Positions 1 to 5,059 of a stretch of DNA of 12,322 bases are shown piece by piece. How positions within the stretch are numbered: position 1 is the first letter of the stretch; each line of letters starts with the position of its first letter. This DNA is from an uncultured Lachnospiraceae bacterium (GTDB taxonomy: Bacteria; Bacillota; Clostridia; Lachnospirales; Lachnospiraceae). A program made the position numbers and the translations under genes. The notes beneath the pieces are model-generated. The model did no database searches. It worked only from the letters and a program-made list of their open reading frames with translations, and was not told the DNA's origin. The stretch lies in assembly GCA_910578885.1 (NCBI GenBank), contig CAJTSH010000063.1, positions 1 through 12,322 on the forward strand, written 5' to 3'.

Positions 1-2
1 AG

Positions 3-53
3 TACGGTTCTAAGAAAGTCAACAGCAAATCCAAGCAGTACGCAATCGGCTAA
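3..53 (+). CDS. 3' end of an unidentified CDS (partial)
   Basis: The third frame is open from the window edge and ends at TAA 51-53, encoding a short tail rich in Lys, Ser and Gln that ends in QYAIG. The stop lies 18 nt before the next start and just ahead of a ribosome-binding-like AGAAAGG, which is the usual layout of an operon. Only 16 residues are visible, so no family can be named and the reading frame itself is an inference. Confidence 0.4.
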   Translation, partial: YGSKKVNSKSKQYAIG

Positions 54-71
54 GAAAGGATGTGGGGGACT

Positions 72-263
72 ATGAGCAAAACAGAATTTATAAAGGTTTT
101 TGAATTAACGCTTGTATCTGCAAACCTTGACATTATCGGTCTGTCCCTTATGGATGATAGCCACGCATTGATTACCTTTAAAGGCAATGGGACGAGGAAA
201 GTCAATATTGAGGGCGACAGTTACGGTGCTATTATCCAAGACGTTATGAAGTATGTATTTTGA
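72..263 (+). CDS. Small hypothetical protein, 63 aa
   Basis: I do not recognise this protein. It starts MSKTEFIKVFELTL and reads as a compact alpha/beta fold: an N-terminal amphipathic helix, strands around IIGLSLMDDSHALITF, then a charged KVNIEGDSY segment and a C-terminal helix ending MKYVF. There is no signal peptide or membrane segment. An upstream ATG at 60 directly abuts AGAAAGG, too close for use, so ATG 72 is preferred, with AAAGG 12 nt upstream and a G-run closer in. It follows the partial CDS by 18 nt, so both are probably co-transcribed. A strong hairpin follows the stop, before the convergent relaxase gene. A regulatory or accessory role in the element is only a guess. Confidence 0.65.
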   Translation: MSKTEFIKVFELTLVSANLDIIGLSLMDDSHALITFKGNGTRKVNIEGDSYGAIIQDVMKYVF

Positions 264-288
264 GGGGAAAGAGCCTTCCATAAACATA

Positions 289-333
289 AACAAGCATGAT
301 CTGCGATACTCCGTATCGCAGACCATGCTTGTT
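289..333. terminator. Long hairpin between convergent genes, probable bidirectional terminator
   Basis: Arms 289-309 and 313-333 pair over 21 positions with one mismatch (299/323), enclosing a TCC loop. It lies between the stop of the small + strand ORF (263) and the stop of the minus-strand relaxase (343), where a shared terminator is expected. Neither side has a long T-run; the minus-strand side is the more T-rich, with TTATGTTTA. The stem is much longer than a minimal terminator needs. Confidence 0.6.
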
Positions 334-342
334 CTTAACGAC

Positions 343-1641
343 TTATGCTGAAAAATCATAGCCGGTATTTTCGTCATCAAAATCGTCGGTATCGTTCATC
401 CATGAACGCTCTAACATATCATTCCACCAGTCTGAATGTTTCTTTTTACGTTCATTCAAGAACTTTTTATACCAATATTCAAAAGGCTTGCGGTATTCCT
501 TGCCATTCCGTCTGCCCTCACGGTCTAAGAACTCTAAAAATTTAGTGTCCAAGTGTTTTTCTTCTGAAAGAATCTGATTGCAGGTTTCAGCAGTGGACTG
601 GATTTTTTCAAGCAGTTCCGCTACTTCCAGTTCCCTTTTCCGTACATTCATTTCCCTGACCTTGAGAGCCTTTGATTGCGCCTGTACGGTTGCCCTGTCG
701 TTTTCAAGGGCGTTTTGCTGTGCAGATAAAATTTCACGTTCTTTTTTAATTTTATCCTGCTCTACTTTTGAAGTCGCCATAATATCGGCAACAGCCATTT
801 CCAATTTTTCCAAATCATTTCTTTTAATGCTCATTTTGAGTTCCTCCAATCTTAATTTTAATTCTCTATCAGTCAACTCTTTCAATCGGTTTATGGTTAA
901 GCCTTGTTGGTACCACTCACCGTTTTTATCATAATACCCGGCAAGCTGTTCCTCAATCGGCTTGTTTTCTGATTCAATGTCATAGCCTTTATCTATCAAG
1001 GCTTTACGGAATTTCCTATGTAACCCGGCTAATTGTTTCGGGTTTTTGAAGAACTTAGTTTGTGAAATAGAACATTTCACTTCACCGTCTTTTTCGGATT
1101 CATAACAAGGCACGAATGAAACGTGGATATGTGGGTTTGTTTCGTCTTTATGGATTGAAAAACCAGTGACGTTTTTCCCAAATTCTTCTTCAAGAATCCC
1201 AATTAAATCCCACATCCATGTATTTTCATGTCCTGTAATTGAATCGTTACCCATTTGCAGGACAAGCGGACGGACAATAACTGTATCATTTTTTCCTTTT
1301 GTGGAAATCCTTGCCCCATGCTCTTTTGCGTATTCAATACGTCTGTTAATTGCATTTACCATATCTTTAGAGTGGCTTGTTCTCTGCCATTCCCCGTTAG
1401 AATCTTTATAATAAGATTCGTTTTCTAATGTGAGGTCAGAATTTATATCAGGGTTGCTATGCTGTACCTCACAGCCATTCATTTTGTCTGTACTCCTGTC
1501 AATATGCCGGATATATCCGGCAATCCCCATATTTCCAGATTTATTTGTTTTTGTGCTTGTGTATTTTCCGGAATAATGAATTTTTACACTGGCGTCAAAT
1601 GATAAATAACCAATTTTAACCACCTCATTTCTTATTATCAT
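343..1641 (-). CDS. mob: MobV-family relaxase (Pre/Mob plasmid recombination/mobilization protein)
   Basis: Relaxases of this family nick one strand at oriT, stay bound to the 5' end and lead the strand into a recipient through a helper conjugation channel. The family is shown by the HxDExxPHxH metal-binding signature at residues 164-173 (HKDETNPHIH, followed by VSFVP), the GYIRHIDR segment near residue 45, and an SNPDI motif near residue 62 that matches the MobV HxxR...NPDI region. Residues from about 230 to 360 are charged heptad-like coiled coil, and the C-terminus is acidic (DDFDDEN). The length (432 aa) is normal for MobV. The ATG at 1641 has no ribosome binding site; GAGGTGG at 1620-1626 sits just before an in-frame ATT at 1614, so the true start may be there, removing nine residues. 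A possible promoter lies at 1648-1675. The gene runs away from the hairpin-rich 1820-1897 segment, the usual place for oriT. Confidence 0.88.
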   Translation of the reverse strand: MIIRNEVVKIGYLSFDASVKIHYSGKYTSTKTNKSGNMGIAGYIRHIDRSTDKMNGCEVQHSNPDINSDLTLENESYYKDSNGEWQRTSHSKDMVNAINRRIEYAKEHGARISTKGKNDTVIVRPLVLQMGNDSITGHENTWMWDLIGILEEEFGKNVTGFSIHKDETNPHIHVSFVPCYESEKDGEVKCSISQTKFFKNPKQLAGLHRKFRKALIDKGYDIESENKPIEEQLAGYYDKNGEWYQQGLTINRLKELTDRELKLRLEELKMSIKRNDLEKLEMAVADIMATSKVEQDKIKKEREILSAQQNALENDRATVQAQSKALKVREMNVRKRELEVAELLEKIQSTAETCNQILSEEKHLDTKFLEFLDREGRRNGKEYRKPFEYWYKKFLNERKKKHSDWWNDMLERSWMNDTDDFDDENTGYDFSA

Positions 1642-1647
1642 ACTTTA

Positions 1648-1675
1648 ATGATAATCGAAAAACTTCAGAATGCAA
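1648..1675 (-). promoter_or_regulatory. Candidate promoter of the relaxase gene
   Basis: Read on the minus strand, TTGCAT (1670-1675) is followed after 16 nt by TATCAT (1648-1653). The transcript would start at about 1641, that is at the annotated ATG, which favours the downstream start near 1614. The rep gene has the same TTGCAT -35 box and a similar leader ending in AAGAAACGAGGTG. Confidence 0.45.
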
Positions 1676-1819
1676 TGCCTTGTCAAGTATTCTTTGAAAT
1701 TTTTTTCTGTATTTTTATGTCCGGTTATTTTCTGGCTTTTGCCAGGTTGTGCTGTCTATGGCGGTAGGTTATTTCTTTCCCGAAAAAAGTATCTCGTTCC
1801 GTTCGCTGTAGCAAAATAC

Positions 1820-1897
1820 ATCGAAATAAATTTCGATAATTTTGCAAGGAGTTGCACTCCCTTGACCCTTGCTTTTCCCCACCTCTGCGGTGGGGAA
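1820..1897. other. Three-hairpin cluster, candidate oriT
   Basis: The 481-nt gap between the relaxase and the cargo gene start holds three closely spaced inverted repeats: 1820-1837 (ATCGAAAT, 2-nt loop, ATTTCGAT); 1845-1864 (GGAGT-TGC-ACTCC, extended to eight pairs with one bulged C); and 1875-1897 (nine perfect pairs, TTCCCCACC/GGTGGGGAA, 5-nt loop). None is followed by a T-run, so terminators are unlikely. MobV origins of transfer lie upstream of the mob gene and contain inverted repeats, which fits. The sequence does not match the pMV158 oriT that I remember, so the call rests on position and structure. I see no convincing gene between 1642 and 2122. Confidence 0.45.
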
Positions 1898-2006
1898 TTA
1901 TTGCCCCCGGTTCTGTATCTCTTTTCACTTATTCTGTATCTATTGCGTTAGGCTATAATTAAGGGAGCGGGTGCAAAAGTAAAAAAGAAAGGAGCTGATT
2001 TTGAAA

Positions 2007-2035
2007 TGGACAAAACTGATAAAAGAGAGTATAAT
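2007..2035 (+). promoter_or_regulatory. Sigma-A-type promoter of the cargo gene
   Basis: TGGACA (2007-2012) and TATAAT (2030-2035) are separated by exactly 17 nt, giving five of six and six of six consensus matches. The transcript would start near 2042, leaving a leader of about 80 nt before ATG 2123. A second TATAAT at 1954-1959 lacks a good -35. A ribosome-binding-like AAAGGAG near 1988-1994 precedes only 11-14-codon ORFs. Confidence 0.65.
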
Positions 2036-2122
2036 TTTTAATTAAGCTAACATATGTCGAAAAATGACGAATTTTTTCATAAAAATGAATATTTAGCATA
2101 TACCAAAGAAAGGGGATTCATT

Positions 2123-2722
2123 ATGAAGAACATCATCAGAAAATCAATCGCAACTATCGTTGTTATCGCACTTACATTAACACTGGCTATGCCTGTGACT
2201 GCCGAGGCGGCTACGAAGAAAGCACCGAAGTTGAACAAGTCCAAAGTGACTTTGACTATCACAAAGAAAAAGACCAAGCCGACTGTTCAGTTGAAAGTAA
2301 AGAACACTGCCGGGAAGAAAGTGAAATGGACTTCTTCTAATAAGAAAGTGGCAACGGTGTCTGCGAAAGGCAAAGTGACTGCAAAGAAGAAAGGCAGTGC
2401 TGTCATCACAGTAAAGGTGAAAGGCAGTAAGACGTTGCGTTGTAAGGTAACGGTGAAAGACACAAGAAAACCTGTTACGAAAAAACCTGTAACATGTCAG
2501 CACAAATGGGTAAAACATTATGTGGAAGAAACTGTGACATATGACGCATTCCAATGTGCCTGTGGTCAAATATTTGAAACGGGTGACGAATGGGAAGCCC
2601 ATCGTGTCGCAGCTGGACTAAATCGTGAATACGGTCATGGTAGCTGGTCTGGTACCACAATCTCTAAAACAATCACAAAATGTGATTACGAATACTGTAA
2701 AAAATGCGGTGTTCGTAAGTAA
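2123..2722 (+). CDS. Secreted bacterial Ig-like (BIG2) protein with Cys/His-rich C-terminal domain
   Basis: The product has 199 residues. Residues 1-29 form a Sec signal peptide: basic MKNIIRK, a hydrophobic stretch to about 22, and an AEA cleavage motif. Residues about 36-112 are a BIG2 domain, with the typical VKWTSSNKKVATVSAKGKVT core and an exceptionally Lys-rich surface. After a Lys/Pro/Thr linker, residues 125-199 hold Cys125, His127, Cys145, Cys147, His160, Cys187, Cys192 and Cys195, a pattern suggesting one or two metal sites or disulfides (QCACGQIFETGDEWEAH resembles a zinc finger). BIG2 domains are common in surface and adhesion proteins; the function here is unknown. ATG 2123 is preferred over an upstream ATG at 2054 because AAAGAAAGGGG precedes it and the signal peptide then starts at residue 1. 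It has its own promoter and terminator, so it looks like cargo of the element. Confidence 0.82.
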   Translation: MKNIIRKSIATIVVIALTLTLAMPVTAEAATKKAPKLNKSKVTLTITKKKTKPTVQLKVKNTAGKKVKWTSSNKKVATVSAKGKVTAKKKGSAVITVKVKGSKTLRCKVTVKDTRKPVTKKPVTCQHKWVKHYVEETVTYDAFQCACGQIFETGDEWEAHRVAAGLNREYGHGSWSGTTISKTITKCDYEYCKKCGVRK

Positions 2723-2729
2723 AGCAAAT

Positions 2730-2771
2730 AAAGGATAACCCTTTGAGAAGGGTTATCCTTTAATATTTTTT
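2730..2771 (+). terminator. Intrinsic terminator of the cargo gene
   Basis: Twelve perfect pairs (2730-2741 with 2750-2761, AAAGGATAACCC/GGGTTATCCTTT) enclose an 8-nt loop and are followed by a T-rich tail with six T at 2766-2771. It starts 8 nt after the stop codon. The A-rich left arm could also help stop transcription from the other strand. Confidence 0.88.
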
Positions 2772-2891
2772 ATGTGAGCATATGGGGGACTGGAATACTG
2801 CCCCCACATCCCTGTTACGATAAAATAAAAATAGGACTTAACAGAATGTTGGGATCTATTTCTGTCCCTAAATTGTTTGTCCCTGTTGTTT

Positions 2892-3629
2892 TTAGGAGTG
2901 TTTTTTTAGGATATATCCCCGGCAATTTCCATACTCTTTAAAATTTTTTTCCATTTTCGCTACAAGAAGTTTTGTTTCAAATGCTTCGTCCAACATTTTT
3001 TTATGCAAAGCATAGGTGAGTTTCCATTCCTCATTCATAAAAATATCTTCAATAGCAATCTCACCGCTCAAAATGCCGACCTTTAAGAAGTTGAGAAGTC
3101 CCTTTGCGGTCATGGTAATTTTTTCGGCTCTTCCCCTCATCCATGTTTCACGCTGTTCCCTGTAATGCTCCATGTAATCTTTACCAGCGATTGTCCGGAC
3201 GGAACTGGGGGCATACTGGTACTTCTGGGGGTATTTGATATGTATTAAATAAGACAGCATATTGTCATAGGCGTAACGCCCCGACTTTGGCTTTTCAATA
3301 TAAGATTCCCCAATGCCGATGGCACTGGCAATTTTGGGGAGTGTCTTTCCTTTTTTGAATTTGACAATAAAATGGGCATGGTGTGACGTGAATGCAATTT
3401 CATAAGCGTGTTTATACTCATTCCATAATTTTTTTTCATCCTTATCATGTTCAATAGCGTACATTTCCTGAATCTCACATCCTGCTTTTTCTAACCGTGT
3501 TTTGATAATTTTTCCCATTTCATCTATATTTCCAAGCTGTTTCTTTTCGTCATCTGTCCAATTCCAGTGTTCGGGTAAAAAATCTTGTGTAATTTGTGCA
3601 ATCCCTAAATCAGCCAATCTTTTAGCCAT
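2892..3629 (-). CDS. rep: Rolling-circle replication initiator, Rep_2 (RepB/pMV158-like) family
   Basis: This HUH-type initiator should nick the double-strand origin through a tyrosine and start rolling-circle replication of the excised element. Visible motifs are the metal-binding HHAH at residues 83-86 within SHHAHFIVKFKKG, the TLPKIASAIGI helix, and the signature DNMLSYLIHIKYPQKYQY at about 122-139, where Tyr127 aligns with the catalytic tyrosine of the YLTH motif in pMV158 RepB. A VRTIAGKDY segment follows, and the C-terminal ~90 residues are helical and charged. At 245 aa it is somewhat longer than RepB of pMV158. ATG 3629 is preceded by GAGGTG at 6-nt spacing and a well-formed promoter at 3661-3689. 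Its presence in an integrated element suggests replication after excision, which would help maintenance and transfer. Confidence 0.85.
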   Translation of the reverse strand: MAKRLADLGIAQITQDFLPEHWNWTDDEKKQLGNIDEMGKIIKTRLEKAGCEIQEMYAIEHDKDEKKLWNEYKHAYEIAFTSHHAHFIVKFKKGKTLPKIASAIGIGESYIEKPKSGRYAYDNMLSYLIHIKYPQKYQYAPSSVRTIAGKDYMEHYREQRETWMRGRAEKITMTAKGLLNFLKVGILSGEIAIEDIFMNEEWKLTYALHKKMLDEAFETKLLVAKMEKNFKEYGNCRGYILKKHS

Positions 3630-3660
3630 ATTTTCACCTCGTTTCTTATCTTATATAAGC

Positions 3661-3689
3661 ATTGTACCAAGAATGGGGCAAAAATGCAA
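3661..3689 (-). promoter_or_regulatory. Promoter of rep
   Basis: On the minus strand, TTGCAT (3684-3689) and TACAAT (3661-3666) are separated by 17 nt. The start of transcription would be near 3654, leaving a leader of about 25 nt with GAGGTG before ATG 3629. One of the AATAGTTA repeats (3688-3695) touches the -35 box, so a factor binding that repeat could control rep. Confidence 0.65.
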
Positions 3690-3892
3690 TAGTTAAAACA
3701 AAGGAACTTTAATTATTCACTAACTATTACATTTTGCAAGACGCTTTGCAGTGTGCAAAAACGCCGGGAAATGACCGTGCGGTATCGACAAGCCCTACCG
3801 CACGGTCATTCTATGTATGTGTGGTATTTGTAATAGTTAAATTGTATAAATTCTAACTATTCATGAATAATATATTGATATATCAATATATT
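3688..3892. other. Presumed replication origin region (dso) with nested inverted repeats
   Basis: Upstream of rep is a compact set of structures. A 15-bp perfect hairpin lies at 3770-3784/3796-3810 with an 11-nt loop. It is flanked by a 10-bp inverted repeat, TAACTATTAC (3721-3730) and GTAATAGTTA (3830-3839). Two further TAACTATT/AATAGTTA copies lie at 3688-3695 and 3854-3861. A 10-bp palindrome is at 3859-3868 and a 24-bp perfect AT-rich palindrome is centred at 3880/3881. Rolling-circle plasmids of this family have Rep-binding repeats and a nick-site hairpin just upstream of rep, so this is the best origin candidate. I do not find the pMV158 nick sequence TACTACGAC in it, so the nick site is not assigned. 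Confidence 0.55.
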
Positions 3893-3976
3893 TTAGCATT
3901 TTTGGAAAGTGAATAATTAAAAAATGGTGTTTTGGAGAGTAAAAGGTTTGAAAAAAATCGTAGACACCCCAAAATC

Positions 3977-4118
3977 GTATTCAAAACAGACTTTTTCCAA
4001 TACTGGCGTGGTTTTCAATGAATACGATTTTGAATACGGTACAATTCTAAATCGTAGACAAATGTATTCAAAACAGGCTTTTTCCAATACTGGCGTGGTT
4101 TTCAATAAATACGATTTT
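3977..4118 (+). repeat. Two 55-bp direct repeats, each a potential hairpin
   Basis: Copies 3977-4031 and 4064-4118 match at 53 of 55 positions, 87 nt apart. The first is framed by AAAATCGTATTCA at 3971 and its complement ending 4031, so it can fold into a stem of 13 pairs continued by AAAC/GTTTT. An AAATCGTAGACA motif precedes each copy (3955-3966 and 4049-4060), and AAATCGTATTCA recurs at 4145-4156 as a partial third unit. The unit is open in one forward frame but has no ribosome binding site or codon character. It lies between the origin and the recombinase promoter, and its role is unknown. Confidence 0.85.
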
Positions 4119-4302
4119 TGGATACAGTAATCCCCAGACATCAGAAATCGTATTCATCCCCGAAATTGAAAGGGGAGATTCTGACAGATTCCCATAATAC
4201 AGCACTGCTTTTAGGGCTTTATACATGTTTGGAATAGCTAACCAAACTTTTGTTTATTTTTTCAATGCTTTTTGTAACATATTCACAAAAAAGAAAATAC
4301 GA

Positions 4303-4331
4303 TTGACAGCGAAAAAGATATGTGGTATAAT
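4303..4331 (+). promoter_or_regulatory. Consensus sigma-A promoter for the leader/ORF/recombinase unit
   Basis: TTGACA (4303-4308) and TATAAT (4326-4331) match consensus at all 12 positions, with a 17-nt spacer. It is the strongest promoter in the window, with an expected start near 4338. Nothing like it lies directly before the 132-aa ORF or the recombinase, so both probably depend on readthrough from here. Confidence 0.85.
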
Positions 4332-4337
4332 GTGGAA

Positions 4338-4575
4338 AAAATAAAATATTATTGTGCTTTTCTCACAGTAGTGCCGACGGACAGCATAACCGGTATGCTT
4401 AATTTCCAAGTATATTGGTGCTGATAAGGCGGTCGTGGGGGAAATATATCGCAGGAAGTACCGAGTTCAGAGGAAATTTCTGACAGTGCCAAGTATGTGC
4501 AGGCGGTGTAACAAATATAAATTCCAATTAGTGATTATGCTGATTGGGGTTCATATATGTTACACCGCTTTTTTT
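4338..4575 (+). ncRNA. Structured leader RNA, probable attenuator
   Basis: The roughly 240 nt between the promoter and a Rho-independent terminator contain several local stems: AGCATA/TATGCT at 4383-4399 with an ACCGG loop, CCAA/TTGG near 4409-4421, and TCAGA/TCTGA near 4466-4484. The motif CCAAGTAT occurs twice. The leader ends in the terminator at 4503-4575, so the default product may be a short RNA, with readthrough expressing the downstream genes. I do not recognise a known riboswitch or T-box. An open frame overlaps the terminator (possible starts GTG 4435 or ATG 4495), so control through leader-peptide translation is possible. Confidence 0.55.
4503..4575 (+). terminator. Intrinsic terminator upstream of the 132-aa ORF (attenuator arm)
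   Basis: GCGGTGTAACA (4503-4513) pairs perfectly with TGTTACACCGC (4558-4568) and is followed directly by seven T (4569-4575). The 44-nt loop holds a further CCAAT/ATTGG pairing (4524-4528/4543-4547). It lies 33 nt before the downstream ATG, between the promoter and the gene, which is the position of an attenuator rather than an end-of-gene terminator. Confidence 0.78.
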
Positions 4576-4608
4576 GTTTCCCAATGCACAAAGAAAGGAG
4601 AAGTTACC

Positions 4609-5007
4609 ATGACTGATTCAATTACAGAAATTTATACAGAGCGCAAGCGGACTTACCATGATTATGAATGCGAGGATATAGTTATTATGAAAAAAGATTA
4701 CGGGTGCAGTTGGAAAGACACAATCAAATTATTCCATTTAAGAACGTATCAAGGAAGTGTATATCACCCCAAAGGGAATACCTCTTTTGCATGGGACAAA
4801 ATTTTACGGAATAGTCATATAATAAGATTCATTTGTCCGGAGATTTTCATGTCCGATACTACTTATCAACAGATTGAACAGGTAATAAATGGTATAAAGG
4901 TTGTGCTTGAGTTCCCTACACAACCAGAACAGACAGATATTTTACATCAAGAAATAAAGTCTATTCTTTCAAGTGTCTTACGGGAACAGTTACAAAAAAT
5001 CTCATAA
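4609..5007 (+). CDS. Hypothetical protein, 132 aa, upstream of the recombinase
   Basis: I do not recognise the family. The sequence starts MTDSITEIYTERKRTYHDYECED and is mixed alpha/beta and soluble, with several aromatic residues in the middle (KLFHLRTYQGSVYH, GNTSFAWDKIL). It ends in an amphipathic helix, ILHQEIKSILSSVLREQLQKIS. The INGIKVVLEF strand followed by a helix loosely recalls small TnpW-like proteins of Tn4451-type elements, but the likeness is weak. ATG 4609 is chosen because AAAGAAAGGAG precedes it at good spacing; the frame is open back to 4435, but that part lies in the leader and terminator. It is 52 nt upstream of the recombinase and probably co-transcribed, so a role in regulation or recombination directionality is possible but not shown. 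Confidence 0.75.
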   Translation: MTDSITEIYTERKRTYHDYECEDIVIMKKDYGCSWKDTIKLFHLRTYQGSVYHPKGNTSFAWDKILRNSHIIRFICPEIFMSDTTYQQIEQVINGIKVVLEFPTQPEQTDILHQEIKSILSSVLREQLQKIS

Positions 5008-5010
5008 CGT

Positions 5011-5034
5011 CAGCAGAGGGATAACCCTCTGCTG
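5011..5034 (+). other. Intercistronic hairpin
   Basis: CAGCAGAGGG and CCCTCTGCTG form ten perfect pairs around an ATAA loop, directly after the stop of the 132-aa ORF. No T-run follows (GTTAGAAAG), so it is probably an mRNA processing or stability structure, or a weak terminator, rather than a full stop. The recombinase ribosome binding site follows at about 5042-5049. Confidence 0.6.
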
Positions 5035-5059
5035 GTTAGAAAGAAAGGACGATTGACTT

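Noticed and set aside
1670..1951. Forward ORF of 93 codons upstream of the cargo gene
   Set aside because: It overlaps the hairpin cluster, has no ribosome binding site and shows no protein-like pattern beyond a hydrophobic start.
2784..2805. GGGGG/CCCCC hairpin downstream of rep as terminator or nick site
   Set aside because: Only five pairs, no T-run on the minus strand and no match to the known nick motif. It is only an alternative if the upstream origin is disproved.
3924..4130. Forward and reverse ORFs over the 55-bp repeats
   Set aside because: The translated repeats follow the DNA repeat, there is no ribosome binding site, and the hairpin symmetry explains the open frames.
289..4156. 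CRISPR-like array
   Set aside because: Repeats in the window are few, differently sized and lack regular unique spacers, and there are no cas genes.
4435..4608. Longer N-terminus for the 132-aa ORF from GTG 4435
   Set aside because: This stretch contains the terminator and lacks a well-placed ribosome binding site, whereas ATG 4609 has AAAGAAAGGAG. A short leader peptide in this frame remains possible and is kept as a finding.
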